Origin: Pseudomonadota bacterium
GTDB lineage: Bacteria; Pseudomonadota; Alphaproteobacteria; Acetobacterales; Acetobacteraceae
DNA length: 43,521 bases
Assembly (NCBI GenBank): GCA_021805545.1
Contig: JAJZFB010000038.1
Span: 1 to 43,521, forward strand
Reading direction: 5' to 3'
Shown: piece after piece, positions 15,414 through 26,053 of the stretch
How positions within the stretch are numbered: the first letter of the stretch is position 1
Layout of the letters: each line of letters opens with the position of its first letter
Made by a program: the position numbers and the translations under genes
Notes under the pieces: generated by a model
Told to the model about the DNA's origin: nothing
The model's input: only the letters and a program-made list of their open reading frames with translations
Databases searched by the model: none

Positions 15414-15722
15414 ATGAGCAGTTTTACCGCCCTGACGGTTGTTATGGGTATCGAGCTGCTGGCCCTGCTGGCCTTGCTGGGCGAAAGGCAGTTTGCCTTG
15501 CATGAGGTCATCCCGGTTTACTGGCGCAAGGGTAAACCCTCCCGGCTTTACATTAAGCGCCGCGCCGGGCTTGCTGTGTTTCCGGTGCTTGGCACGGCGC
15601 TGCTGGTGGCCATGGCGGCGGCCAAAAAGCCCGTTTACCTGCTGGCCCTTACCCAGCTCACCCTGGTTGCGCTCAACATGCTTTATTTCCGCGCCATCAA
15701 CCGGGCGGTGAACGATTCCTGA
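15414..15722 (+). CDS. Small hypothetical membrane protein
   Basis: From ATG 15414 the product is 102 residues: a first hydrophobic segment (FTALTVVMGIELLALLALL), a basic polar stretch (VYWRKGKPSRLYIKRRAG) and two further hydrophobic segments, so about three membrane helices. I do not recognise a family. The frame is open upstream to an ATG at 15351, but that extension is unlike a protein N-terminus; GGGAG lies close before 15414. It follows the CBS-BON gene at short distance and may be cotranscribed. Confidence 0.6.
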   Translation: MSSFTALTVVMGIELLALLALLGERQFALHEVIPVYWRKGKPSRLYIKRRAGLAVFPVLGTALLVAMAAAKKPVYLLALTQLTLVALNMLYFRAINRAVNDS

Positions 15723-15729
15723 CACTAAA

Positions 15730-15805
15730 TCAATGAGGTAGAGCGCGCTTCAGACTTTCTAATCGCTCGCAAAGCGCGCGAATCTCAAATCATCGCGCTT
15801 TAACG
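15730..15805 (+). repeat. 76-bp dispersed structured repeat, copy 1
   Basis: It aligns without gaps to 30142-30217 with 14 mismatches by hand (about 82% identity). The outer ends AGCGCG (15742-15747) and CGCGCT can pair, and an inner GC-rich arm (CGCTCGC-AAA-GCGCGCG) forms a second hairpin. The outer stem of copy 2 has changed on both sides (AGCGTGAT/ATCACGCT), preserving pairing. A truncated third part lies at 133-155. Confidence 0.75.
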
Positions 15806-15885
15806 GGCCTGACTCTGGCCGCAGGCGCTTGCCTGCGCCCGCCGCCCTGCTTAGGAGCGGATAAAATACGGGAGATATAAGTTCA

Positions 15886-17136
15886 ATGACCGAGCAGCAA
15901 GCAGATGTTGTGATTATTGGCGGCAGCCATGGCGGCAGCGAGGCGGCGTTCCGCCTGCGCCAGGGCGGCTTTACAGGCAGCATCGCGCTGCTCTCGTCCG
16001 AGCCATATCTGCCCTATCACCGCCCGCCGCTCTCCAAGGCGTTTCTGGCTGGCGAGGTTACGGTTGAGTCGCTGCTGCTGCGCGGCCCAGCCTCTTACGA
16101 GAAGGCGAATATTGCGTGGCGCCCCTCCACCACGGTTACCTCCATCGACCGTGTGGACCATCTGCTGGCCCTGGCCGATGGCAGCCATTTGAAATATGGC
16201 AAGCTGATTATCGCCACGGGCGGCCGCCCGCGCGTGCTGCCCTTGCCGGGCGCCGAGCTGGGCGGGCTGCATGTCATGCGCACCATTGCCGATGTGGACA
16301 AGCTCCGCCCCGAATTTAAGCCCGGCAAGCGGCTGGTGATTGTCGGCGCCGGATATATCGGGCTGGAAGTTGCCGCCGTGGCGGTGAAAACCGGGCTGGA
16401 TGTCGAGATTGTGGAATTCGCCCCGCGCGCCCTGGCCCGCGTGGCCGGGCCGGAGCTTTCGGCCTTTTACGAGGGCGTGCACACCAAGGCGGGTGTGACA
16501 TTCCGCTTCAATACCGGGGTGGAAGGCTTTGTACCCGCCGCGCATGATGGCTCGCGCGTGGGCGCGGTGCGCTGCTCGGGCGGGGTGGAGCTGCCCGCCG
16601 ATTTGGTGCTGGTGGCCGCCGGGCTGGTGCCGAATGTGGAGCTGGCCAAGGATGCCGGGCTGGACATGGGCAACGGCATTATGGTGGACGAGTTCTGCCG
16701 CACCTCCGACCCCGATATTCTGGCCATCGGCGATGCCGTGGAATTCCCGCTGCCTTGTGCCGGGCGCCGGGTGCGGCTGGAATCCGTGCCCAACGCGCTG
16801 GAACATGCGCGCGTGGCGGCATCGGTCATCAATGGCGCGCCCAGCGCCTATAATGCCGTGCCGTGGTTTTGGTCCGACCAGTATAATTACAAGCTGCAAT
16901 CCGTGGGGCTGGGCCAGGGCTACGACGTGGCGGTAACCCGCCCTGGCCGCACGCCAGAGGCATTTATCGTGTTTTACATCAAGGACGGCGTGCTGCTGGC
17001 GGCGGATTGCGTGAATGCGGTGGCGGAATTCAACGCCGCCAAGAAGCTGGTGACCAACAAGGTGGCCGTGGATGCCGCAGCGCTGGCCGACCCGGCCACG
17101 GATTTGAAGGCGCTGGCCGCGGCGCCTGTGGCTTAA
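15886..17136 (+). CDS. FAD-dependent NAD(P)H ferredoxin reductase-like oxidoreductase
   Basis: 416 residues. N-terminal FAD-binding VVIIGGSHGGSEAA, then LPYHRPPLSKAFL, the signature of the rhodocoxin/putidaredoxin/ferredoxin reductase branch. A central NAD-binding RLVIVGAGYIGLEVAAVA and the second FAD motif TSDPDILAIGDAVEF follow, and a C-terminal reductase domain begins near WFWSDQYNYKLQSVGL. Such flavoproteins pass electrons from NAD(P)H to a [2Fe-2S] ferredoxin, feeding P450s or oxygenases, or act as nitrite/rubredoxin-type reductases. No ferredoxin or oxygenase gene is adjacent, so the partner is unknown. The stop overlaps the end of the convergent Sel1 gene by 4 bases. Confidence 0.9.
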   Translation: MTEQQADVVIIGGSHGGSEAAFRLRQGGFTGSIALLSSEPYLPYHRPPLSKAFLAGEVTVESLLLRGPASYEKANIAWRPSTTVTSIDRVDHLLALADGSHLKYGKLIIATGGRPRVLPLPGAELGGLHVMRTIADVDKLRPEFKPGKRLVIVGAGYIGLEVAAVAVKTGLDVEIVEFAPRALARVAGPELSAFYEGVHTKAGVTFRFNTGVEGFVPAAHDGSRVGAVRCSGGVELPADLVLVAAGLVPNVELAKDAGLDMGNGIMVDEFCRTSDPDILAIGDAVEFPLPCAGRRVRLESVPNALEHARVAASVINGAPSAYNAVPWFWSDQYNYKLQSVGLGQGYDVAVTRPGRTPEAFIVFYIKDGVLLAADCVNAVAEFNAAKKLVTNKVAVDAAALADPATDLKALAAAPVA

Positions 17137-17894
17137 GGGTTACGTTCATGTTTGGCGGCTGGCTTCCAACTTGCCGCCAAACCGTCGCCCTGGGCGATTT
17201 GTTCGGAAGTCATCTCTGCCTGTAATGCGTTTAATTTGGCCTCGGATAGTCTCTTGAACACTGGATTCGAGGCGTTTTTACACGCCAGCTCCATCCACAT
17301 ATCCGCCTGAACCATGTTGCGCGCCTCTCCTCGCCCGGTTTGCGCCAGCAAACCAAGATTAAGTTGCGCCATTGCATTGTTCTGGTTTGCCGCGAGGGTG
17401 AACCATTTGATGGCCTTTACGTCATCTTGCGGTACACCCATGCCATAATCATACATTACCCCAACATTGACCTGGGCTTCGGCCCACCCCGCCTGGCCGT
17501 CTGCTTTGAAAAGCTGCATCGCGGCAGTGTAGTTTTTTGGCAGGCAGATTCCATGCAGATAAAACACGCCAACATTATAGATGGCCTGCGGGTCGCCCTG
17601 GCGTGCCGAGGGCATAATCCAGTTTATTGCTTTCTGGCAATTTTGTGGCTCTCCCTTGCCGGTGAGGTACATGAGGCCCAGGTGCAACTCGGCCTGGGCG
17701 TTGCCTGCAATGGCTGCCGTTGAAAAATCCTTCGCTGCCGCGGCAAAGTCACCGCTATTTATGGCGGCATATCCAGCGGCAACCAGATTGGCATCCGTTG
17801 TGTAGTCGGGCGTTGTGTAGTCGGGGGCAGCCTGTGAAATGCCGGGCATAGAGGCAAGAAGGGCAATCAAGGCGGCAATGGTGAGGCGTGGCAA
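17133..17894 (-). CDS. Secreted Sel1-repeat (TPR-like) protein
   Basis: 253 residues with a signal peptide (cleavage after SQAA). Three to four Sel1-like repeats follow, e.g. AELHLGLMYLTGKGEPQ, AIYNVGVFYLHGICLPK, AQVNVGVMYDYGMGVPQDD and AQLNLGLLAQTGRGEA. Sel1 repeats form alpha-solenoids for protein-protein contacts, commonly in envelope or signalling proteins; the partner here is unknown. CTGGAG lies before the ATG. Near residues 24-32 the peptide PDYTT occurs twice in a row, a small in-frame tandem duplication. Confidence 0.85.
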   Translation of the reverse strand: MPRLTIAALIALLASMPGISQAAPDYTTPDYTTDANLVAAGYAAINSGDFAAAAKDFSTAAIAGNAQAELHLGLMYLTGKGEPQNCQKAINWIMPSARQGDPQAIYNVGVFYLHGICLPKNYTAAMQLFKADGQAGWAEAQVNVGVMYDYGMGVPQDDVKAIKWFTLAANQNNAMAQLNLGLLAQTGRGEARNMVQADMWMELACKNASNPVFKRLSEAKLNALQAEMTSEQIAQGDGLAASWKPAAKHERNP

Positions 17895-17971
17895 TGGCGT
17901 CTCCAGTCGCTAAATACAATGCTGCCGCAATGAATACACGGTTTTGCCGATGCTGTCATACAGGCTGCGTT

Positions 17972-18616
17972 CTATTCCCCCGCTGCCCGCAGCGCCGCCC
18001 CGGCGCCCAGCGGGGCCAGCGGCAGGGCGGCGCAGAAAATGGCGCCCAGCATGTAAAGCGGCGCCGCCGGGTGCGGGCTGGCGGCAGCGGCGCTGCCGAA
18101 AATGAGGGCCGGGATCATCAGCGGCAAAGTGATAAGCGGCATGAGAATGGAAGCCCGGCGCGCCCCCAGCGTGACCGAGGCCGCCAGCGTGCCGAGCAGC
18201 GAGAAAATAGCCGTGCCGGGAATAAGGCTGGCGATCAGCAGCGCCATTTCCCCCTGCGGCAGGCGCAGCATAACCGCCAGCAGGGGGGCGGCGATAAGCA
18301 AAGGCAGCCCGGTGGTCAGCCAATGGGCGATGGTCTTGGCCAAAGCCACCTCGTAGGCGGGCAGGCCGGAGAGCAGCAGCAAATCCAGCGTGCCATCCTC
18401 GAAATCGGGCGCGAAGAGCCTGTCCAGCGGCAGAAGTGCGGCCAAAAGCGCACAGACCCACACCACCCCCGCCGCCAAATGTGCCAGCAGGGCGGGGGAT
18501 GGCCCCACGGCGAAGGCGAACAGGCTGCCCGCGATAAGGAAGAACACCAAGGCCGCCACGCTGTCCGCCCCCTGACGCAGCGTCAGCATCAAATCCCGGG
18601 CGATAAGGGCCTTCAT
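17972..18616 (-). CDS. ccmB: Heme exporter CcmB (cytochrome c maturation)
   Basis: 214 residues with six hydrophobic segments. RDLMLTLRQGADSVAALVFFLI and FAPDFEDGTLDLLLLSGLP are typical CcmB sequences. It is the membrane subunit of the CcmAB ABC transporter, which works with CcmC to release heme-loaded CcmE in system I cytochrome c maturation. ATG 18616 overlaps the ccmA stop (ATGA); upstream codons in frame belong to ccmA. ccmC, which usually comes next, is not present on the downstream side. Confidence 0.92.
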   Translation of the reverse strand: MKALIARDLMLTLRQGADSVAALVFFLIAGSLFAFAVGPSPALLAHLAAGVVWVCALLAALLPLDRLFAPDFEDGTLDLLLLSGLPAYEVALAKTIAHWLTTGLPLLIAAPLLAVMLRLPQGEMALLIASLIPGTAIFSLLGTLAASVTLGARRASILMPLITLPLMIPALIFGSAAAASPHPAAPLYMLGAIFCAALPLAPLGAGAALRAAGE

Positions 18617-19179
18617 AGCCGTATTTCCTGCACATCGCGCGCCGTCAGCGGCAGATGCGTGCTGGCCACGATCATGCCGCCGCCCGCCCGGTGCGTGGCG
18701 CATAGGGTTTCGAACCGGGCCACGGATTCAGCGTCCAGCCCGGTGGTAGGCTCATCCAGCAGCCATAGCGCGCGGCCCGAGGCCGCCACGCGGGCAAGGG
18801 CCAGGCGGCGCTTCTGCCCGGCGGAGAGCATGCGGGCGGGCAGGGCGGCAAAACGCTCCAGCCCCACCAGCGCCAGGGCGGAAACCGGTACATGCTCGGC
18901 CGCCGTAAGGGCGGGTTTCACGGCATCCTGGTGCCCGAGCCAGGCCAGGCGCTGGGCGTGGGCGGCACGGTCCGCCAGGGCAGGGGCGCCATTCCACAGT
19001 AATTGCCCCGCGGCCAGCGGCGTAAGCCCGGCCAGGGCGCGCAGCAGGGTAGATTTGCCCGCGCCATTCGCCCCGCGCAGCACCACCATGCCGCCCGGTT
19101 TTAGCACAAGGGAGATTCCGCTGAGCACCAGCCTCTCGCCACGGAATACCGCCAATTTTTCAGATGTGAGCAGGTGCAA
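18613..19179 (-). CDS. ccmA: Heme ABC exporter ATP-binding protein CcmA
   Basis: 188 residues, slightly shorter than typical (about 200). Walker A RGANGAGKSTLLRALAG, ABC signature LSAGQKRRLALARV and Walker B LWLLDEPTTGLD are intact, with an H-switch in STHLPL. The ATPase drives CcmB in heme handling for c-type cytochromes. It is divergent from acnA across a 91-bp gap that must hold both promoters. Confidence 0.93.
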   Translation of the reverse strand: MHLLTSEKLAVFRGERLVLSGISLVLKPGGMVVLRGANGAGKSTLLRALAGLTPLAAGQLLWNGAPALADRAAHAQRLAWLGHQDAVKPALTAAEHVPVSALALVGLERFAALPARMLSAGQKRRLALARVAASGRALWLLDEPTTGLDAESVARFETLCATHRAGGGMIVASTHLPLTARDVQEIRL

Positions 19180-19270
19180 AAATCCTCTTGGACGTAATAG
19201 ACTAGCCTGCCCGGCTATGGTTTAAGCCGCACCAAATCGCAAGCGGCAACAAGCAGAAAGGTTTTGCCCC

Positions 19271-21961
<2,691 letters not shown>

Positions 21962-21990
21962 TTTAGCTGCCAAAGCCACCTAAGGCTTTA

Positions 21991-22020
21991 ACGGCGCCCT
22001 CCGGGGCGCCGTTTTTATTT
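21991..22020 (+). terminator. Intrinsic terminator of acnA
   Basis: ACGGCGCC (21991-21998) pairs with GGCGCCGT (22004-22011) around a short loop, directly followed by TTTTTATTT, about 30 bases after the acnA stop. The clearest rho-independent terminator in the window. Confidence 0.92.
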
Positions 22021-22131
22021 CCGCTTCAATCTCAATTACTTTTCGATGAACTCTGCCTCACCCCGCTTGCCAGCCTGGCCCTGAGAACGGCATTTGCTGC
22101 GCGGTTACCCTATTAAGCCGGGGAGTGCGCC

Positions 22132-22650
22132 ATGGGTTTGTTCGACACGATTTTGGCCTCTTCGGGCACTCCGGCGAACGGCATCGTGTCAATCGGCCAG
22201 TTGCAGAGCTGGGACAGGTCTATAAGCCTGCATACAAAAGCCGCTGATGTGGAGCGCGCTTTTCTGGATGATCCGGCGCTGCCCGGCTTTATTGTGCGCG
22301 AAGGGCAGGATGTATTCGGCATCCTCTCCCGGCGCCGGCTGTTCACCACCATCAGCCAGCCTTACGGGCGCGAGGTATTTGTCAAACGCCCCTTGCGTGA
22401 GATGGCGCCAAAGATCGACACTGCCCCGCTGATGCTGCCCAGCAGCACCCCGCTTGCCGCGGCGTTGAAATACGCCATGACGCGGGATGACGAACTGCGG
22501 TTTGAGCCGTTCCTGGTGCATTCCGCCACCGGTATACGGCTTCTGGAAATCCATGTGCTGATGGTGGCGCAGGCTAATTTGCTGGAAGAGGCGCTGACCG
22601 CGCGTGACAGGCTGCTGGATAAAATTAAGGCCGTGGTGGGGAGCAGGTAG
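22132..22650 (+). CDS. CBS-like domain protein of unknown function
   Basis: 172 residues, no signal peptide or membrane segment. FIVREGQDVFGILSRRRLFTTISQPYGREVFVKRP resembles half of a CBS-type sensory domain as found at the N-terminus of some GGDEF or histidine-kinase proteins, but no output domain follows. The C-terminal ANLLEEALTARDRLLDKIKAVV is an amphipathic helix, possibly a dimerisation segment. GGGGAG precedes the ATG. It stands alone between the acnA terminator and tRNA-Val. Confidence 0.7.
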   Translation: MGLFDTILASSGTPANGIVSIGQLQSWDRSISLHTKAADVERAFLDDPALPGFIVREGQDVFGILSRRRLFTTISQPYGREVFVKRPLREMAPKIDTAPLMLPSSTPLAAALKYAMTRDDELRFEPFLVHSATGIRLLEIHVLMVAQANLLEEALTARDRLLDKIKAVVGSR

Positions 22651-22728
22651 ACGCCACTTGGCGCGGCGCAAGATTACAAACTTAATGTAAATATATAATA
22701 ATTGATGTAAATATGTAATATTGAGGAA

Positions 22729-22803
22729 TGGTGGGCGCGACAGGGATTGAACCTGTGACCCTTCGCGTGTGAAGCGAATGCTCTACCGCTGAGCTACGCG
22801 CCC
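22729..22803 (-). tRNA. tRNA-Val (anticodon CAC)
   Basis: A 75-base cloverleaf on the minus strand with encoded CCA. Acceptor GGGCGCG/CGCGCCC, D arm GCTC-AGCGGTA-GAGC, anticodon stem TTCGC/GCGAA around TTCACAC (anticodon CAC, reading GTG), and T arm with GGTTCAATCC. Confidence 0.96.
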
Positions 22804-22813
22804 GGTGGGCGGG

Positions 22814-22842
22814 TGGATAGAAGCAGGGGCAGGGCGTGTCAA
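22814..22842 (-). promoter_or_regulatory. tRNA-Val promoter
   Basis: On the minus strand TTGACA (22842-22837), a 17-base spacer and TATCCA (22819-22814) form a near-consensus sigma70 promoter; initiation would fall a few bases before the tRNA 5' end at 22803. Confidence 0.78.
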
Positions 22843-22863
22843 GCCGGGCGCAAGATTTATCCG

Positions 22864-23007
22864 AGATTGTCTGCAAACGCCGCTTTGTGGCTGCCCGGGG
22901 CAGTTTTTTCCGCATCGGTGCGCATGTATTTAATGTACGCGTATTTAATGTACACGCCGCTCCGGTGCCCAAAAATCGCCCCTGGGCGGCTTGCCGGAAA
23001 ACAATCT
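22864..23007. repeat. Long imperfect palindrome (MITE/REP-like), copy 1
   Basis: The ends AGATTGT and ACAATCT are inverted, and the arms pair imperfectly inwards to CATCGG/CCGGTG. The right arm (CCGGTGCCCAAAAATCG...) closely matches the right arm of 34874-34984. The apex here is expanded by two tandem copies of GTATTTAATGTAC (22926-22938 and 22941-22953). The element lies between tRNA-Val and yebC and has no gene of its own. Confidence 0.7.
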
Positions 23008-23085
23008 TTCAGCCAACCGGCTGGGGCGGTGGCGCCAGCAGCTTCCGCCTTCCGGTACGCGGCGGGCAATGCTAAAGCGCCCGGT

Positions 23086-23835
23086 ATGGCTGGACATTCA
23101 CACGCAAAGAACATCATGCACCGCAAGGGTGCGCAGGACGCCAAGCGCGCGCGCATCTATGCCAAGCTCATTCGCGAAATTACCGTGGCGGCGAAGGAGG
23201 GTCTGCCCGACCCCAACTTCAACCCGCGCCTACGCGCCGGCATCGGCGCCGCGCTGAAGGCCAATATGACGCGCGATTCCATCGACCGCGCCATTAAGAA
23301 GGCCACCGGCGCGGGCGCAACGGAGAATTACGAGGCCGTGCGCTACGAGGGTTACGGCCCGGCTGGCGTGGCCGTTATCGTCGAGGCGCTGACGGATAAC
23401 CGTAACCGCACGGCTTCCACCATTCGTGCCGCCTTCAACAAATCCGGCGGGGCGCTGGGGGAGACGAACTCAGTTTCCTTTATGTTCAACCGGTTGAGCG
23501 TCATTTTTTATCCCGCCAGCGCGGCTTCGGCCGATGACATGCTGGAAGCCGCCATCGAGGCCGGGGCTGACGACGTGGTGAGCGATGAGGACGGGCACGA
23601 AATCCTCGCCGCACCCGATAATTTCTTCGCGGTGCGTGATGCGCTGGCGCAGAAATTTGGCGATCCGGCGGAGGCCAAGGTGGAATGGCGCCCCAGCATG
23701 ACCGTGGCGCTGGATGAGGAAAAAGCCGCTTCGGTGCTGAAATTGCTGGATACTCTGGAGGATGATGACGACGTCCAGAATGTTTATGCCAATTTTGAGG
23801 TGCCGGACGAGGTTATGGCGAAGCTCTCCGCTTGA
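23086..23835 (+). CDS. yebC: YebC/PmpR-family regulatory protein (TACO1 family)
   Basis: 249 residues, the usual length. It starts [25 protein letters not shown], the invariant N-terminus of the YebC/TACO1 family, followed by [32 protein letters not shown] and an acidic middle domain. Members act as DNA-binding regulators (PmpR) or promote translation of polyproline stretches by the ribosome (TACO1/YebC role). The frame is open for 91 codons upstream through a palindromic repeat, but homology fixes ATG 23086. The stop overlaps the ruvC start; the yebC-ruvCAB order is conserved in proteobacteria. Confidence 0.95.
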   Translation: MAGHSHAKNIMHRKGAQDAKRARIYAKLIREITVAAKEGLPDPNFNPRLRAGIGAALKANMTRDSIDRAIKKATGAGATENYEAVRYEGYGPAGVAVIVEALTDNRNRTASTIRAAFNKSGGALGETNSVSFMFNRLSVIFYPASAASADDMLEAAIEAGADDVVSDEDGHEILAAPDNFFAVRDALAQKFGDPAEAKVEWRPSMTVALDEEKAASVLKLLDTLEDDDDVQNVYANFEVPDEVMAKLSA

Positions 23836-24329
23836 TCCGCTTATTGGGCATCGACCCTGGCCTGCGCTTTACGGGCTGGGGCGTGCTGGAAGCCGAGGGC
23901 AACCGTCTGCGCCATGTGGCGGATGGGGTGATTGCGACGGATGGTGACGAATCGGTGCCGCTCCGCCTTAAATCGCTGGATGACCAGTTGGCCGAAATTC
24001 TGGCGCGCTACGCCCCGGCGGAGGCAGCCGTGGAAGAGACCTACGTGAACCGCAACGCCACCGCGACGCTGAAGCTGGGCTATGCCCGCGGCGTGGCGCT
24101 GCTGGCCCCGGCGCGGCTGGGGATTCCGGTGTTTGAATACGGCGCCAAGACGGTGAAAATGGCCGTTGTGGGCACGGGCGGGGCTGATAAGGAGCAGGTG
24201 GGGCTGATGGTGCGCCGGCTTCTGCCAGGTGCCGCGCAAAAACGTGCCGACGCGGCGGATGCGCTGGCCGTGGCCATCTGCCACGCGCATCATCGCGCCA
24301 CGAAAAACGTCTGGAAGGCGCCGGTATGA
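23832..24329 (+). CDS. ruvC: Holliday junction resolvase RuvC
   Basis: 165 residues. [15 protein letters not shown] carries the first catalytic Asp, [19 protein letters not shown] the Glu, and [19 protein letters not shown] the C-terminal acidic pair of the RNase-H-like nuclease. It cuts Holliday junctions with RuvAB. The start is TTG at 23832, overlapping the yebC stop; the next in-frame ATG is too far inside. The stop overlaps the ruvA ATG (ATGA). Confidence 0.95.
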   Translation: MIRLLGIDPGLRFTGWGVLEAEGNRLRHVADGVIATDGDESVPLRLKSLDDQLAEILARYAPAEAAVEETYVNRNATATLKLGYARGVALLAPARLGIPVFEYGAKTVKMAVVGTGGADKEQVGLMVRRLLPGAAQKRADAADALAVAICHAHHRATKNVWKAPV

Positions 24330-24919
24330 TTGCAAGGTTGCGCGGCATTGTGGATTCCATTGGTGATTCAAGCTGCGTCATCGACGTGAACGGTGTCGGC
24401 TACCTGGTTTTCTGCTCCTCCCGCACGCTGGGCGCCCTGCCCGAAGGGGCGGCGACCCTGCTGACCGAGATGCAAGTGCGGGAAGACGCCATCACCCTTT
24501 ACGGCTTTGCCACGGCCTCGGAACGTGAATGGTTCCGGCTGCTGACCACCGTGCAGGGCGTGGGGGCCAAGGTGGCGCTGGGGATATTATCCGCCCTCTC
24601 GCCAGACCAGCTGATTGCCGCCATTTCGTCGCAGGACAAGGCGGCCCTGACCCGCGCGCCCGGCGTGGGGCCGAAGCTGGCGGTGCGGCTGGTGACGGAG
24701 CTGCGTGAAAAGGCCGGGGTAATGCCGGGTGGTGGCGCTGCCGCGCTGCCTATGCCGCAGGCCAAGGGCCATGCGGCGGACGCGCTCTCGGCGCTGGTGA
24801 ATTTGGGTTACCGCCGGGCGGAGGCCGAAGCCGCGCTGGCCAAGGCGGTGGAACAGCATGGCGAGGATGCGGGGCTGGATGTGCTCATTCGCACCGGTTT
24901 GCGGGCATTGAGCAAGTGA
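24326..24919 (+). CDS. ruvA: Holliday junction branch migration protein RuvA
   Basis: 197 residues: OB-fold N-terminus ([24 protein letters not shown]), tandem helix-hairpin-helix motifs (LLTTVQGVGAKVALGIL, LTRAPGVGPKLAVRLVTEL) and a C-terminal RuvB-binding domain (DALSALVNLGYRRAEAEAAL). A tetramer binds the four-way junction and recruits RuvB. Coupled to ruvC by ATGA. A short dispersed repeat separates it from ruvB. Confidence 0.96.
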   Translation: MIARLRGIVDSIGDSSCVIDVNGVGYLVFCSSRTLGALPEGAATLLTEMQVREDAITLYGFATASEREWFRLLTTVQGVGAKVALGILSALSPDQLIAAISSQDKAALTRAPGVGPKLAVRLVTELREKAGVMPGGGAAALPMPQAKGHAADALSALVNLGYRRAEAEAALAKAVEQHGEDAGLDVLIRTGLRALSK

Positions 24920-24935
24920 TTACGGCGCGAAAGAT

Positions 24936-24963
24936 GGATTGCTTTGCTGCCGCTCGCAATGAC
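24936..24963. repeat. Short dispersed inverted repeat between ruvA and ruvB
   Basis: GGATTGCTTTGCTGCCGCTCG followed by CAATGAC resembles a widely scattered bacterial intergenic repeat whose reverse strand reads GTCATTGCGAGC...AGCAATCC, with ATTGC/GCAAT ends inverted. It fills most of the 55-bp gap in what is otherwise a tight operon. Confidence 0.5.
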
Positions 24964-24974
24964 ATGGGTGGGGC

Positions 24975-26003
24975 ATGAGCGAGGACCGCATAACCTCTGG
25001 CGAGCGTCTGCCCGATGATACGGGCGAGGCCACGCTGCGCCCGCAAACGCTGGATGATTTTACCGGGCAGCAGGGCAGCCGGGAGAATTTGAAGATTTTC
25101 ATTGGCGCGGCCAAGGCGCGTGGCGAGGCGCTGGACCATGTGCTGCTGCACGGCCCGCCGGGGCTGGGTAAAACCACGCTGGCGCAGATTGTGGCGCGCG
25201 AGATGGGCGTGGGCTTCCGCGCCACATCCGGGCCGGTGATCCAGAAATCGGGCGATCTGGCTGCGATTCTCACCAATTTGCAGCCCAAGGACGTGCTGTT
25301 TATCGACGAAATCCACCGCCTGCAGCCGGCGATTGAGGAAATTCTGTACCCCGCGATGGAGGATTTCCAGCTCGACCTGATTATTGGCGAGGGGCCGGGC
25401 GCGCGCACTGTGCGGATAGATTTGCCGCCCTTCACTTTGGTGGGCGCCACCACGCGGGCCGGGCTGCTGGCCACGCCTTTGCGCGACAGGTTCGGGATTC
25501 CGCTGCGGCTGGTGTTTTACACGCCGGATGAGCTGACCGGGATTGTGATCCGCCTGGCGGAAAAGCTGGGTATGGACCTTTCCTATGAAGGCGCGCAGGA
25601 AATCGCCAAGCGCTCACGCGGCACGCCGCGCGTGGCAGGGCGGCTGACGCGGCGCGTGCGCGATTTTGCCACCGGCACAAAGGGGCCGGTAACCCAGGCC
25701 CAGGCCGATGCGGCGCTGACCCGGCTGGATGTGGACCATAAGGGGCTGGATGCGATGGATATTCGCTACCTGAAGCGCCTGGCGGAGCACCATGGCGGCG
25801 GGCCGGTGGGGGTGGAGACGCTGGCGGCGGCCCTGGCCGAGGCACGGGACACGCTGGAGGATGTGGTGGAGCCGTTCCTTATACAAGAGGGGCTGTTGCT
25901 GCGGACCTCACGCGGGCGGATGCTGGGCGAGCCGGGCTGGCGGCATTTGGGGCTGGAGCCGCCAAGGGGGCGGCCGGAGCAGTATGATCTGCTGGGGGAT
26001 TAG
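24975..26003 (+). CDS. ruvB: Holliday junction DNA helicase RuvB
   Basis: 342 residues of the AAA+ family. It has the RuvB N-terminus ([14 protein letters not shown]), Walker [14 protein letters not shown], Walker [11 protein letters not shown], sensor/arginine-finger region [18 protein letters not shown] and a winged-helix C-terminus ([19 protein letters not shown]). A hexamer pumps DNA through the RuvA-bound junction. It starts at ATG 24975 within GGGGCATGAG, where no strong Shine-Dalgarno is visible; the repeat upstream may have replaced it. Confidence 0.97.
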   Translation: MSEDRITSGERLPDDTGEATLRPQTLDDFTGQQGSRENLKIFIGAAKARGEALDHVLLHGPPGLGKTTLAQIVAREMGVGFRATSGPVIQKSGDLAAILTNLQPKDVLFIDEIHRLQPAIEEILYPAMEDFQLDLIIGEGPGARTVRIDLPPFTLVGATTRAGLLATPLRDRFGIPLRLVFYTPDELTGIVIRLAEKLGMDLSYEGAQEIAKRSRGTPRVAGRLTRRVRDFATGTKGPVTQAQADAALTRLDVDHKGLDAMDIRYLKRLAEHHGGGPVGVETLAAALAEARDTLEDVVEPFLIQEGLLLRTSRGRMLGEPGWRHLGLEPPRGRPEQYDLLGD

Positions 26004-26053
26004 GCATTTCCGCGCCACAGAATCGCCCCACTCTCCACCCAGATAGGCCCGGC

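Noticed and set aside
22926-22953. CRISPR-like direct repeats
   Set aside because: Only two short AT-rich copies separated by two bases, with no spacers and no cas genes.
22813-23085. N-terminal extension of YebC
   Set aside because: The open frame continues upstream, but it runs through the palindromic repeat, and all YebC proteins begin at MAGHSHAKN.
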